Translations under genes and position numbers: made by a program
In this document: positions 23,353 through 32,194 of the stretch, in pieces
How the letters are laid out: every line of letters starts with the position of its first letter
Position numbering within the stretch: position 1 is the first letter of the stretch
Origin: Streptomyces sp. NP160
GTDB lineage: Bacteria; Actinomycetota; Actinomycetes; Actinomycetales; Quadrisphaeraceae
Direction: 5' to 3'
NCBI RefSeq assembly: GCF_006335115.1
Contig: NZ_VDMJ01000006.1
Location: 219,883-264,701, forward strand
Length of the DNA stretch: 44,819 bases
Notes under the pieces: model-generated
What the model saw: the letters and a program-made list of their open reading frames with translations, nothing else
Databases searched by the model: none
Told to the model about the DNA's origin: nothing

Positions 23353-24336
23353 GTGGACGGGCGAGCGGTGTCCACGCAAGACCTGCCGGCGGTGCGCAGC
23401 GCGCTGGCCACCACGACGTACCCGCCGGAGGTCGCGTCGGTGCGGGCCGCGCGGCGGTTCGTCGTGGACGTGCTGTCCTCCAGCGGGCTGCCCGGGCTCG
23501 CCGACGACGCCGGCCTCGTGGTCTCCGAGCTCGCGGCGAACGCCGTGCTGCACGCCCGCAGCCCCTTCGACGTCGTCGTCCAGCGGCTCCAGGCCGGGGT
23601 GCGCGTCAGCGTGCGCGACTCCTCGCCGGCGATGCCCGTGCTCGTGGCGCCGAGCGCCTCCGCGATGAGCGGTCGCGGTCTGGCGCTCGTCGAGCGCCTG
23701 GTCGCCCGGTGGGGCGCCGGCCCCTCGCGCGGGGCCGGCAAGAGCGTGTGGTTCGAGATCGACGAGGAGCCGGCCGGCGACCCCGTCCCCGACGTCGCCG
23801 AGCTCAGCGTGGAGGAGCTCCTCGCCGCGTGGAGCGACGAGGTGGACGCCCTGGCCGACGCCCCCCGCGAGCTGGTGGTGCCGGTGCCCCCGGCGGGACC
23901 GACCTCCGAGGTGGTGCTCCCGGTGCTGGTCGCCGCTCACCTCCTCGCGGCGAAGGAGCGCATGGACGACGTCCTGCGCGAGCTGCAGCTGGTGCTGCTG
24001 GCCCAGGGCGGCGCGGGGACCGCCGGGGTGGGGGACCGCGCCCTCGGGGTCGCCCGCCGCCTCGACGAGGCCGCCCGCGCCTTCGACGACGTGCGCCGGC
24101 AGGTGCGCCACCAGGTCAGCCGCGCCGTGGCCGACGGCCAGGAGCGGGTGGCGCTGGTCCTGCAGCTGCCCCCTGGCACCGCCGAGCGCGCCACCGCCTA
24201 CCGTGACGCGGTGGAGGCCGCGGAGGTGCTGGCCGAGCTCGGCGGGGCGCTGCTCAGCGCGGCCCGGACCCCCGCCCAGCAGCGCGCGGTGCGCCGGGCC
24301 TACCTCGACGAGGTCATCGCTGCGACCCGCGGCTGA
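23353..24336 (+). CDS. RsbW-like HATPase anti-sigma/serine kinase with helical extension
   Basis: A 327-aa protein. An N-terminal GHKL ATPase domain (about 15-140) shows the N-box DDAGLVVSELAANAVLHA, VSVRDSSPAMPV (G1 region) and the G2 box SGRGLALVERLVARWG, as in RsbW/SpoIIAB-type kinases that sequester sigma factors and phosphorylate STAS proteins. The remaining 185 residues are helical with heptad-like stretches (LAAKERMDDVLRELQLVLL, LDEAARAFDDVRRQVRHQVS) and no recognised domain; most RsbW proteins lack such an extension. GTG 23353 has GGAG about eight bases upstream, and TACCCT at 23297-23302 is a possible -10. Natural partners would be the STAS protein at 9196 and the SpoIIE phosphatases, but no sigma factor is adjacent. 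Confidence 0.8.
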   Translation: MDGRAVSTQDLPAVRSALATTTYPPEVASVRAARRFVVDVLSSSGLPGLADDAGLVVSELAANAVLHARSPFDVVVQRLQAGVRVSVRDSSPAMPVLVAPSASAMSGRGLALVERLVARWGAGPSRGAGKSVWFEIDEEPAGDPVPDVAELSVEELLAAWSDEVDALADAPRELVVPVPPAGPTSEVVLPVLVAAHLLAAKERMDDVLRELQLVLLAQGGAGTAGVGDRALGVARRLDEAARAFDDVRRQVRHQVSRAVADGQERVALVLQLPPGTAERATAYRDAVEAAEVLAELGGALLSAARTPAQQRAVRRAYLDEVIAATRG

Positions 24337-25117
24337 GAGGACGCGCGCCGCCCGGCCGGCGGCGACGCGGCGCAGGCCCGCGCTGTGGGCCGAGGCGCTG
24401 CTCGTGGTGGCGTTCCTGGTCGCCTACGAGTCGGTGCAGCGCCTCGCGGGTGACGACGTGGCGGCGGCGTTCGCGCACGCCCGCGCGCTGCTGGGCGTCG
24501 AGCAGGCGCTGGGGCTGGCGCCCGAGCAGGTGCTCGACCGGGCGGTGGCCGCCTCACCGGTGCTGTCGCTGCTCTCGGCCGCCTGGTACTCCGCGCTCCA
24601 CTACACGGTCACCCCCGCCGTGCTGGCACTGGCGTACTGGCGCCTCCCGGCGCTCTACCGGGCGGTGCGCAACGCCTTCTTCGCCACCACCGCGGCGGCC
24701 CTGGCCGGCTACTTCCTCCTGCCCACCGCGCCGCCGCGGCTGCTGGCGGGGTACGTCGACGTGGTGTCCGCCACGGCGGGGACAGGGTGGTGGTCCGCTG
24801 CCCCGCCGGTCGGCACCAGCGGGGTGGACCAGCTGGCCGCGATGCCGTCCATGCACGTGGGGTGGTCGCTGTGGTGCGCCCTGGTGCTCCTGCTCGTGGT
24901 GCGGCGGCGGTGGCTGCGGACGGTCGTGCTGCTGCACCCGGCGGTGACGGTGCTCGTGGTGCTGGGCACCGGCAACCACTGGCTGCTCGACGTCGTGGCC
25001 GGGGCCGCGCTGACCGCGCTCTCGTGGACGGTGCTGGTGCGGTGCAGCGCCGCGGACGGCACGGCCGCCGCGGCCCGCGCCGGGGACGGCCGTGACCTCG
25101 TGCGCGAGCCCCGCTGA
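24203..25117 (+). CDS. PAP2-family membrane phosphatase / inositolphosphotransferase-like protein
   Basis: A membrane protein of the Aur1/PAP2_3 type with five to six helices. Motifs in order: LLPTAPPRLLAGYVD (C1/C2-like), AAMPSMHVGWSLWCAL (the SMH motif with catalytic His) and GTGNHWLLDVVAGAAL (HxxxD second catalytic motif). It probably acts on a phospholipid or polyprenyl phosphate on the outer face of the membrane. The only canonical in-frame start before the first helix is GTG 24203, which overlaps the previous gene by 134 bases and encodes an Arg-rich stretch. The true start may be a non-canonical codon near 24320-24385, or GTG 24404, which would cut into the first helix. The domain call is firmer than the start. 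Confidence 0.78.
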   Translation: MTRWRPRRCWPSSAGRCSARPGPPPSSARCAGPTSTRSSLRPAAERTRAARPAATRRRPALWAEALLVVAFLVAYESVQRLAGDDVAAAFAHARALLGVEQALGLAPEQVLDRAVAASPVLSLLSAAWYSALHYTVTPAVLALAYWRLPALYRAVRNAFFATTAAALAGYFLLPTAPPRLLAGYVDVVSATAGTGWWSAAPPVGTSGVDQLAAMPSMHVGWSLWCALVLLLVVRRRWLRTVVLLHPAVTVLVVLGTGNHWLLDVVAGAALTALSWTVLVRCSAADGTAAAARAGDGRDLVREPR

Positions 25118-25148
25118 GCCCGCAGGCCACCACGGGCGGTCGGCCACC

Positions 25149-25241
25149 TGCAGCGCCAGGCCGTCGTGCACGCGCCAGGTCCTCGAGGTCCTGTCCGGCC
25201 TCGAGGACCTGGCGCTGCGCTGCGACCTGGCGCTGCACGAC
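25149..25241. repeat. Nested inverted repeats between PAP2 and gcvP genes
   Basis: A perfect 17-base stem joins 25172-25188 to 25199-25215 (GCGCCAGGTCCTCGAGG and its complement) with a 10-base loop. An outer pair, TGCAGCGCCAGG at 25149-25160 and its complement at 25226-25237, flanks it. GTCGTGCA (25163-25170) can alternatively pair with 25234-25241. It lies in the convergent space between two stop codons, so transcription termination is a reasonable role, although the structure is more elaborate than needed. Confidence 0.7.
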
Positions 25242-25267
25242 TGGTGCAGTGCGCGACCAGCGGGAGC

Positions 25268-28180
25268 TCAGGCGCCAGCGCTGCTGTAGGCCTCCACCGG
25301 CGGGCAGGAGCAGACGAGGTTGCGGTCCCCGAAGCTGCCGTCGATGCGGCCCACCGGCGGCCAGTACTTGTCCGGGTCCGGCCCGGCGGGGAAGGCGGCC
25401 AGCTGGGCGCTGTACGGCAGCTCGCCGGACAGCGCGCGCTCGGCCGTGTGCGGAGCGCCGCGCAGCGGGGACGCCGCCAGCTCCCACTCGCCGTCGGCCA
25501 CCTTCTGCGCCTCGGCGCGGATGGCCAGCATCGCGTCGACGAACCTGTCGACCTCGGGCAGGTCCTCGCTCTCGGTGGGCTCCACCATGAGCGTGCCGGC
25601 CACCGGGAAGCTCGTGGTGGGGGCGTGGAAGCCGTAGTCGATGAGCCGCTTGGCCACGTCGTCGACGGTCACGCCGGTGGCCTTGGTGAGCGGGCGCAGG
25701 TCGAGGATGCACTCGTGGGCCACGAGCCCGCCGTCGCCGGTGTAGAGCACCGGGTAGGCCTCGCCCAGCCGTGCAGCCACGTAGTTGGCCGACAGCACCG
25801 CCGTGGCCGTCGCCGCCGCCAGGCCCGACCCGCCCATGAGGCGCAGGTAGGCGTACGAGATGGGCAGGATGCCCGCCGAGCCGTGCGGCGCGGCGGCGAT
25901 GGCGCCGGTGCCGCCGGGAGCGGTGCGGCGGGCCGGGTCCGGGTGGGCCTCGTGCGTGGGCAGGTGCGGGGCCAGGTGCGCGCGCACGGCCACCGGGCCG
26001 ACGCCCGGTCCGCCACCGCCGTGGGGGATGCAGAAGGTCTTGTGCAGGTTCAGGTGCGAGACGTCGCCGCCGAACTCGCCGGGCTTGGCGTAGCCGAGCA
26101 GGGCGTTGAAGTTGGCGCCGTCCACGTACACCTGGCCGCCCGCCTCGTGCACCAGCTCGCACACCCGCGTGATGCCGGGCTCGTACACCCCGTGGGTGGA
26201 AGGGTAGGTGACCATGATCGCGGCGAGGTCCTCGCGGTGGGCCTCGCACTGGGCGCGCAGGTCGTCGAGGTCGACCGAGCCGTCGGGCGCCGAGGCGACC
26301 ACCACCACGCGCATGCCCGCCATCACCGCCGAGGCGGCGTTGGTGCCGTGCGCGGAGCTGGGGATGAGGCAGACGTCGCGCTGCTCCTCGCCGCGGGCGC
26401 GGTGGTACCCGCGGATGGCCACCAGGCCGGCGAGCTCGCCCTGCGAGCCGGCGTTCGGCTGCACCGAGACGCTGTCGTAGCCCGTCACCTCGGCCAGCCA
26501 CGCCTCGAGCCGCTCCACGAGCACCCGGTAGCCCTCGGCGTCCTCCGCGGGCGCGAACGGGTGCAGGTCGGCGAAGCCGGGGAGGCTGATGGGCTCCATC
26601 TCGGCGGTCGCGTTGAGCTTCATGGTGCAGGAGCCGAGCGGGATCATGCCGCGGTCGAGGGCGTAGTCGCGCCGCGAGAGGCGGTGCAGGTAGCGCAGCA
26701 GCGCCGTCTCCGAGCGGTGCTGGTGGAACACCGGGTGCTCCAGGTACGGCGTGGTGCGCAGCAGGTCGCGGGGGAGGGCGTCGGGGGTGCGAACGTCGAG
26801 GTCGGCCAGGGCGCGCTCGTCGGTGGCGGCGGCGTCCAGGCCGAAGGCGCGCAGCACGCGGCCGACCACCTCGAGGTCGGTCCGCTCCGAGCAGGAGACG
26901 CCCACGTGGTCGGCGTCGGCCAGGCGCAGGTGCACGCCGGCCTCGCGCGCCGCCGCCACGACGGCCGCGGCGCGGCCGGGCACGCGCGCCAGGACGGTGT
27001 CGAAGAGCTGCTCGTGCACCACCTCGACGCCGCCCTCGCGCAGGGCGGCGGCCAGCACGGCGGCGGTGCGGTGGGTGCGCTGCGCGATCGCCCGCAGGCC
27101 GTCCGGCCCGTGGTAGACGGCGTACATCGAGGCCGCCACCGCGAGGAGCACCTGCGCGGTGCAGATGTTGCTCGTGGCGCGGTCGCGGCGGATGTGCTGC
27201 TCGCGGGTCTGAAGCGCCAGGCGGTAGGCGCGCTGGCCGGAGGAGTCCACCGAGACCCCCACCAGACGGCCGGGCAGGTTGCGCTCCAGGCCCTTGGCCA
27301 CCGCCATGAACGCGGCGTGCGGGCCGCCGTAGAACAGCGGCACGCCGAAGCGCTGCGAGCTGCCCACCACCACGTCGGCGCCCAGCGCGCCGGGCGCCTC
27401 CAGCAGCGTCAGCGCCAGCAGGTCCGCGGCGACGACGAGGCGCCCGCCCCGCTCGCGCACCTGCTCGGCCAGGCCGCGCAGCGCGGGGACGCGGCCCGAG
27501 GCGCCGGGGTGCTGGACCAGCACGCCGCTGACCCGCTCGGGGACCCCGGCGGCACCGGCCAGCCCGGCGGACAGGTCCGTCACCACCACCTCGACGCCCA
27601 TGGCGGCGGCGCGGGTGCGGACCACCTCGACCGTCTGGGGGAGCACGTCGACGTCGACGACGAACGGGCCCGTGGCGCTCTTGTCGGCGCGCCGCACGAG
27701 CGTCATCGCCTCGGCGGCGGCGGTGCCCTCGTCGAGCAGGGACGCCCCCGCCACCGGCAGCCCGGTGAGGTCGGAGACCAGGGTCTGGAAGTTCAGCAGC
27801 GCCTCGAGGCGGCCCTGGGAGATCTCGGGCTGGTACGGCGTGTAGGCCGTGTACCAGGAGGGGTTCTCGAGCACGTTGCGCCGGATGACCGGCGGCGTGG
27901 TGGTGCCGTGGTAGCCGAGGCCGATCATCGGCTCCAGCGGCCGGTTGCGGCTGGCGAGCTCGACCAGCTCGGCGGCCACCTGGCGCTCGGTGCGGGCCTC
28001 GAAGAGGTCCAGCGGGCCGGAGGTGCGGATGCCGGCGGGCACTGCCGCGTCCATGAGCTCGGCGAGGGAGCCGTGGCCGACGACGGCGAGCATCGCGGCC
28101 ACCTGCTCGGCGTCGGGGCCGACGTGGCGGGCGGTGAAGGCGTCCTCACCGAGCTCGGCGAGGGTGGAGTGGTCTGACAC
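25268..28180 (-). CDS. gcvP: Glycine dehydrogenase (decarboxylating), P protein of the glycine cleavage system
   Basis: A 970-aa homotype P protein with the alpha and beta halves fused. It decarboxylates glycine with PLP and passes aminomethyl to lipoyl-GcvH. [17 protein letters not shown] is the family N-terminus. [20 protein letters not shown] and [20 protein letters not shown] lie in the first half. The PLP lysine is in [20 protein letters not shown], and [14 protein letters not shown] and [13 protein letters not shown] precede it. Full length. GTG 28180 has GGGAG about six bases upstream. The leader contains a glycine riboswitch, so expression should respond to glycine. gcvT is divergent; gcvH is not in the window. 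Confidence 0.97.
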   Translation of the reverse strand: MSDHSTLAELGEDAFTARHVGPDAEQVAAMLAVVGHGSLAELMDAAVPAGIRTSGPLDLFEARTERQVAAELVELASRNRPLEPMIGLGYHGTTTPPVIRRNVLENPSWYTAYTPYQPEISQGRLEALLNFQTLVSDLTGLPVAGASLLDEGTAAAEAMTLVRRADKSATGPFVVDVDVLPQTVEVVRTRAAAMGVEVVVTDLSAGLAGAAGVPERVSGVLVQHPGASGRVPALRGLAEQVRERGGRLVVAADLLALTLLEAPGALGADVVVGSSQRFGVPLFYGGPHAAFMAVAKGLERNLPGRLVGVSVDSSGQRAYRLALQTREQHIRRDRATSNICTAQVLLAVAASMYAVYHGPDGLRAIAQRTHRTAAVLAAALREGGVEVVHEQLFDTVLARVPGRAAAVVAAAREAGVHLRLADADHVGVSCSERTDLEVVGRVLRAFGLDAAATDERALADLDVRTPDALPRDLLRTTPYLEHPVFHQHRSETALLRYLHRLSRRDYALDRGMIPLGSCTMKLNATAEMEPISLPGFADLHPFAPAEDAEGYRVLVERLEAWLAEVTGYDSVSVQPNAGSQGELAGLVAIRGYHRARGEEQRDVCLIPSSAHGTNAASAVMAGMRVVVVASAPDGSVDLDDLRAQCEAHREDLAAIMVTYPSTHGVYEPGITRVCELVHEAGGQVYVDGANFNALLGYAKPGEFGGDVSHLNLHKTFCIPHGGGGPGVGPVAVRAHLAPHLPTHEAHPDPARRTAPGGTGAIAAAPHGSAGILPISYAYLRLMGGSGLAAATATAVLSANYVAARLGEAYPVLYTGDGGLVAHECILDLRPLTKATGVTVDDVAKRLIDYGFHAPTTSFPVAGTLMVEPTESEDLPEVDRFVDAMLAIRAEAQKVADGEWELAASPLRGAPHTAERALSGELPYSAQLAAFPAGPDPDKYWPPVGRIDGSFGDRNLVCSCPPVEAYSSAGA

Positions 28181-28249
28181 GGAGGCTCCCGGGGCGCGAC
28201 GCAGCGGTCCTCCCCCTCAGTCACCCTCCAGTGAGCTCCTGAGTCGCCT

Positions 28250-28355
28250 CGCCCGCGCGGTCCTGGTGCCTGAGAGGTTCCGGGGAGGGTTGCCCCTTCG
28301 GCGCCCTGCTCGCCGACGGTCCGTCACCGGTCCGGCGTCAGGGCTCTCCCGCGCG
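28250..28355 (-). promoter_or_regulatory. Glycine riboswitch upstream of gcvP
   Basis: On the minus strand the conserved glycine-aptamer blocks occur in order: GGGAGAG (P1 strand, 28350-28344), GCGCCGAAGGGGCAA, GGAACCTCTCAGGCACCAGG, and GGACCG (ending near 28258). A GCGAGGCGACTC segment follows, possibly a remnant of a second aptamer, so this looks like a singlet. A TACCGT box at 28378-28373 could be the promoter -10. The gcvP start lies about 70 bases downstream. Glycine binding would be expected to switch gcvP on; the expression platform could not be folded by eye. Confidence 0.85.
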
Positions 28356-28514
28356 GGATGAACAGCAGCACCACGGTACCCCGTCAGCGCGTCGCCCGGG
28401 ACCGGCGGAACCGGGTCCGCGGAGCCGCCCGCCGGGTGCGCCGCAGCAGGTGGCACGCTCTGGGCCGTCCGACCGGACCCCGTGCAGACACCCGAGACGA
28501 CCGGAGGAGCCCCC

Positions 28515-29633
28515 GTGGCCCAGGAGACACCGCTGGCGGGCGTGCACCGCGAGCTCGGCGCCAAGCTGGTCGACTTCGCCGGCTGGTCCATGCCCGTCAG
28601 GTACGGCTCGGAGACCGCCGAGCACGTCGCCGTCCGCACCGCCGCCGGCCTGTTCGACCTCAGCCACATGGGCGAGGTCGAGGTGAGCGGGCCCGAGGCC
28701 GCGCGCGCCCTCGACAGGGCCCTGGTCGGCCGCGCCTCGGCCATCGGCGTGGGGCGCGCGCGCTACTCCCTGGTCGTGGGCGAGGACGGCGGGACCATCG
28801 ACGACCTCGTCGTCTACCGCCTCGCCGAGGACCGGTTCCTCGTGGTGGCCAACGCCGCCAACAGCGGCGCGGTGGCCGCTGAGCTCGCGGTGCGGGCCGA
28901 GGGGTTCGACGCCGACGTCCACGACGCCTCCGGCGAGTGGGCGCTCGTCGCGGTGCAGGGACCGCGCTCGGTCGACGTGCTGTCCGGGGTGGTCGAGGTG
29001 ACCGGCTCCGGCGGCGCGGACCCGGCCTCGCTGCGCTACTACGCCATCGCCCCCGCCGTGCTGGCCGGCCACGACGTGCTGCTGGCGCGGACCGGGTACA
29101 CCGGCGAGGACGGCTTCGAGGTGTACTGCCGCCCCGACGCCGCCGAGGGCGTGTGGCGGGCCCTGCTGGCGGTCGGCCGACCGCACGGCCTGGTGCCCGC
29201 GGGACTGTCCTGCCGCGACACGCTGCGCCTGGAGGCGGGCATGCCGCTCTACGGCCACGAGCTGACCCGCCAGACCACGCCGTTCGAGGCGGGCCTGGGG
29301 CGCGTGGTGGCCTTCGACAAGCCTGACGGCTTCGTCGGTGACGCGGCGCTGGCGCGCCGCCGGGACGAGGGTCCCGCCGTCGTCCTCGTCGGGCTGGTGG
29401 CCGCCGGCAAGCGGTCGCCGCGGGCCGGCCAGGCCGTGGTGGACCCCTCGTCCGGGGAGGAGGTGGGCGCGGTGACCAGCGGCTCGCCGTCGCCGACCCT
29501 CGGACGCCCGATCGCCATGGCCTACGTGCCGGGCGATCTGGCCGACGCGGGCACCCGGCTGGAGGTGGACGTGCGCGGCAGCCGCGAGCCGGTCGAGGTG
29601 GTGGCGCTGCCGTTCTACGCGCGGGAGCGCTGA
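28515..29633 (+). CDS. gcvT: Aminomethyltransferase, T protein of the glycine cleavage system
   Basis: A 372-aa T protein that transfers the aminomethyl carbon from lipoyl-GcvH to tetrahydrofolate, releasing ammonia. HRELGAKLVDFAGWSMPVRY is the N-terminal signature. FDLSHMGEVEVSG, YSLVVGEDGGTIDDLVVYRL, ARTGYTGEDGFEVYC and GLSCRDTLRLEAGMPLYGHE follow, the last carrying residues of the folate site. The C-terminal GCV_T_C domain is complete. GTG 28515 is chosen because GGAGGAG lies five bases upstream; GTG 28482 is weaker. A CACGCT box at 28454-28459 may be its -10. It is divergent from gcvP and lies outside the riboswitch transcript. Its last 19 bases overlap the convergent methyltransferase gene. 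Confidence 0.95.
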   Translation: MAQETPLAGVHRELGAKLVDFAGWSMPVRYGSETAEHVAVRTAAGLFDLSHMGEVEVSGPEAARALDRALVGRASAIGVGRARYSLVVGEDGGTIDDLVVYRLAEDRFLVVANAANSGAVAAELAVRAEGFDADVHDASGEWALVAVQGPRSVDVLSGVVEVTGSGGADPASLRYYAIAPAVLAGHDVLLARTGYTGEDGFEVYCRPDAAEGVWRALLAVGRPHGLVPAGLSCRDTLRLEAGMPLYGHELTRQTTPFEAGLGRVVAFDKPDGFVGDAALARRRDEGPAVVLVGLVAAGKRSPRAGQAVVDPSSGEEVGAVTSGSPSPTLGRPIAMAYVPGDLADAGTRLEVDVRGSREPVEVVALPFYARER

Positions 29634-30385
29634 GCCAGGACCACCAGCTCCAGGCCCGGCCGGTCGGGCGCGTCGCGGACCTCGACCACGTCCAGGCCCG
29701 CGGCGGCCACGGCCGCGCCGACCTGCTCGCGGCTGCGGAAGCGCAGCACCGAGCGCGAGGTGAGCACGGCCCCGTCGGCGGCGAACGCGAAGTGCTGCGT
29801 GAAGACGACGGTGGGGGAGGACGGCGGCCCGCTGACGTCGTCCACCTGGGTCCACGTCCGCACGTCTCCGACGCCCGGCAGCCGCCGCACGCGCTCGGTG
29901 GCCGCCCGCGTCCACGCCTCCCACCCGCGGGCCTCCGGCACGCGCGTCTCGAGCACCAGGTGCCCGCCGGGGACCAGCGCGTCGTGCGCGGCGCGCAGGA
30001 GCGCCGCCCAGCCGTCGTCGTCGGTGACCGCCTGCGCGGCGTTGCCGGTCATCGTGACCAGGTCGACGACGACGGGCGGCTGCAGCCGCCCCAGCACCCG
30101 CGCGTCCCCGTGCACCCACCGGACGCGGTCGGCGCCCGGCTTGGCCGCCGCGACGGACAGCGAGCCCGCTGCCGGGTCGAGCCCGGTCACGTCCAGACCG
30201 CGCTCGGCCAGCAGCAGCGCGAGCACCCCCGTGCCGCACCCCAGGTCCAGCACCCGGCGCGCGCCGAGCTCGGCGGCCAGCGCCAGGTAGGGCTGGAGGT
30301 CGGAGCGGTCGGGGTCGAGGGCGTCGTAGACGCTCACGAGCCGCGGGTGCTCGTAGTGCGCGTCGGGGGCCACCGGCCCATGCAC
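29615..30385 (-). CDS. Class I SAM-dependent methyltransferase
   Basis: A 256-aa cytoplasmic protein. The SAM-binding motif I is RRVLDLGCGTGVLALLLAER, motif II is LDVTGLDPAAGSL, motif III is VRWVHGDARVL, and the post-motif region is VVDLVTMTGNAAQAVTDDDG and LVPGGHLVLETRVPE. The C-terminal half (VVFTQHFAFAADGAV, LRFRSREQVGAAVAAAGLDV) is typical of small-molecule methyltransferases. The substrate is unknown. GTG 30385 gives the whole conserved N-terminus (DAHYEHPRLVSVYDAL); GTG 30373 is equally possible. A hairpin just upstream separates it from the GAF-ANTAR gene. The 3' end overlaps gcvT by 19 bases. Confidence 0.85.
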   Translation of the reverse strand: MHGPVAPDAHYEHPRLVSVYDALDPDRSDLQPYLALAAELGARRVLDLGCGTGVLALLLAERGLDVTGLDPAAGSLSVAAAKPGADRVRWVHGDARVLGRLQPPVVVDLVTMTGNAAQAVTDDDGWAALLRAAHDALVPGGHLVLETRVPEARGWEAWTRAATERVRRLPGVGDVRTWTQVDDVSGPPSSPTVVFTQHFAFAADGAVLTSRSVLRFRSREQVGAAVAAAGLDVVEVRDAPDRPGLELVVLAQRSRA

Positions 30386-30393
30386 CCACGGCG

Positions 30394-30415
30394 ACCCCCT
30401 CTGCGTCGAGGGGGT
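30394..30415 (-). terminator. Short hairpin terminator after the GAF-ANTAR gene
   Basis: Eight-base arms ACCCCCTC/GAGGGGGT with a six-base loop lie 22 bases past the GAF-ANTAR stop and nine bases before the methyltransferase start. ANTAR proteins act on paired hairpins, so an attenuator role is possible, but only one hairpin is clear here. Confidence 0.5.
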
Positions 30416-30436
30416 TCCCGCCGAGGCGACCGAGCG

Positions 30437-31168
30437 TCAGCCCTGCGGGATGTCGCCGGTGGCGGCCAGCTCGAAGGCGATGTCGTGCAGCTTGCGGTTG
30501 GTGTGCTGGCTGTAGCGCGCCAGCAGGTCGAAGGCCTGGTCCGCGCTGAGCCGATGCCGCTCCATGAGGATGCCCTTGGCCTGGCCGATGATGTCGCGGT
30601 TGGCCAGCCCGCGGCTGAGGTTCTCCACCTTCTGGGCGCTCGCGACGGCGACGGCGGCGTGCGCCGCCAGCAGCAGCCCGACGTCCTCCGACTCGTCGTC
30701 GAAGGCGGCCGGTGCCCCGGCGAGGAGGTTGAGGGCACCGAGGTTGTCGCCGTCCACGTAGAGCTGCAGGCACAGCATGCTGGCCGCGCCGACCTCCCCG
30801 GCGCGGGCGGCGAGCCTCGGCCACCGCTCGGTCTCGGCGCCCAGGTCGTCGACGCGGGTGGTCTGGTGCTCGAAGGCGGCGTCGAGGCACGGTCCCTGTC
30901 CGACCTCCGTCTGCAGGTCGTCCAGGCGCCGGCCGGTGTCGCTGGTCGCCGCGGCCGAGACCACGGTGCGGCGGGCCCGGACCAGCGAGATGGTGCCGTG
31001 CTCGGCGTGCGGGACCAGCGCGACGGCCGACTGCACCACCCTGTCGAGCACCTCCTGGGAGCTCGGGTCGCCGTGCATCTCCCGCGCGAGCTCCGCGAGC
31101 TGCCGCGCCAGGGCGCCGGCGTCCGTCCGTGGCTCAGCTGCGCCGGTGGAGCCCTGGTCTGCGCCCAT
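30437..31168 (-). CDS. GAF-ANTAR RNA-binding antitermination regulator
   Basis: About 243 aa. The GAF domain (about 25-165) contains GTISLVRARRTVVSAAATSD, VGQGPCLDAAFEHQTTRVDD and ASMLCLQLYVDGDNLGALNL. A canonical ANTAR domain follows (about 175-235): NRDIIGQAKGILMERHRLSA, DQAFDLLARYSQHTNRKLHD, IAFELA. ANTAR proteins bind tandem hairpins in nascent RNA and prevent termination; GAF-ANTAR forms are abundant in actinobacteria. ATG 31168 is preferred over GTG 31216 because a CACGCT box ends exactly six bases upstream, matching the leaderless arrangement seen elsewhere in the window. It is transcribed toward the methyltransferase. Confidence 0.9.
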   Translation of the reverse strand: MGADQGSTGAAEPRTDAGALARQLAELAREMHGDPSSQEVLDRVVQSAVALVPHAEHGTISLVRARRTVVSAAATSDTGRRLDDLQTEVGQGPCLDAAFEHQTTRVDDLGAETERWPRLAARAGEVGAASMLCLQLYVDGDNLGALNLLAGAPAAFDDESEDVGLLLAAHAAVAVASAQKVENLSRGLANRDIIGQAKGILMERHRLSADQAFDLLARYSQHTNRKLHDIAFELAATGDIPQG

Positions 31169-31225
31169 CTCGCCAGCGTGGCAGTCATGGGCACCGGCCA
31201 CCTCTGGATCAGCCACCGGGCCACC

Positions 31226-32194
31226 TCACATGCGCAGGGTCTGGCTGGGCAGCTCCCCGAAGGCCTCCAGGTGGGCGGCGGCGAACCTGCCCGCGTTGGC
31301 GAACCCCCACCGCGCCGCCACGGCGGCCACGGTCTCGTGCGCCGGGTCGGCGCTGCGCAGCTCGCGGTGCGCCAGCTCCAGCCGCACCCGGCGCAGGTGG
31401 CCCAGCGGCGAGGTGCCCAGGTGCCGCCGGAACCCGTGCTGCAGGGCGCGCGGGGTGGCGCCCGCCGCCGCGGCGATCTCGTGCAGCTGCACCGGCTCGT
31501 GCGCGCGGGCCTCGATGTGGGCGACGGCGCGGCGCACCGTCGCGGGCATCGGGCCGGCGGGCTCGCGGAGGTGGTGCTGGGAGGTGGCGGAGTGGGGGAA
31601 GACGTGCAGGCAGGCGACGGCCGCGGTGCGGGCCATCTCCGCGGCGAGCAGCGGTGAGCCCAGCGGCGAGTCCGGGTCGGCCAGCGCGCCGGCGACCAGC
31701 TTGAGCAGCGAGCGCCAGTACCGGTGTGCGGCCGGTGAGACCGGGGTGAGCGCTCCGAAGGTCACGGGGCCGTCCGCCAGGAGCCGCGCGGCGTCGTCCA
31801 CGTGGTGCGACGGCAGGCGGAGGGTGGTGACGTCGAAGCCGTCCATGGCGAACTCGACCGGGGTGCCCAGCGGGTAGAACGCGACGTCGCCCGCGGTGGC
31901 GGTCACGCTCCCGACGGGGCTGTCGACGTGCACGCTGCCCGCGTGCACGAGGAAGAACGTGAAGTCGCTGAACCCCTCGGCGCTCGTCCCGCTGTAGTCG
32001 ATCGACGTGCGCACCCGGTCGGCGCCGAGCCCGGGGACGTCGTGGGTGAGCGCGGAGAAGCGGGCACCCTCCCGGATCGGTGCGAAGCGGGAGGAGTTCT
32101 CCGCGTACGTCTGCCGGATGAAGCCGGTGACCTCGGACTCGTCGGCCGAGAAGACGGTGCGGTGGACGGGGGTCGGCGGTGGTGCTGTCGGCAT
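31226..32194 (-). CDS. AraC-family transcriptional regulator
   Basis: A 322-aa protein. The N-terminal ligand-binding region (about 15-185) resembles the AraC_binding_2 cupin-like domain (SDFTFFLVHAGSVHVDSPVG, GDVAFYPLGTPVEFAMDGFD). The C-terminal double HTH (about 220-320) has RAVAHIEARAHEPVQLHEIA, GATPRALQHGFRRHLGTSPL, RRVRLELAHRELRSADP and AARWGFANAGRFAAAHLEAF, ending GELPSQTLRM. The effector is unknown. ATG 32194 has GGAG eight bases upstream inside the small palindrome CCGTGGCTCCACGG (32195-32208). It lies divergent from the CDGSH/diiron pair and could control it; this is inference from position. Confidence 0.9.
   Translation of the reverse strand: MPTAPPPTPVHRTVFSADESEVTGFIRQTYAENSSRFAPIREGARFSALTHDVPGLGADRVRTSIDYSGTSAEGFSDFTFFLVHAGSVHVDSPVGSVTATAGDVAFYPLGTPVEFAMDGFDVTTLRLPSHHVDDAARLLADGPVTFGALTPVSPAAHRYWRSLLKLVAGALADPDSPLGSPLLAAEMARTAAVACLHVFPHSATSQHHLREPAGPMPATVRRAVAHIEARAHEPVQLHEIAAAAGATPRALQHGFRRHLGTSPLGHLRRVRLELAHRELRSADPAHETVAAVAARWGFANAGRFAAAHLEAFGELPSQTLRM

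Noticed and set aside
30394-30415. ANTAR-target two-hairpin RNA motif upstream of the methyltransferase
   Set aside because: Only one convincing hairpin is present and no paired loop consensus is visible; annotated as a terminator instead.
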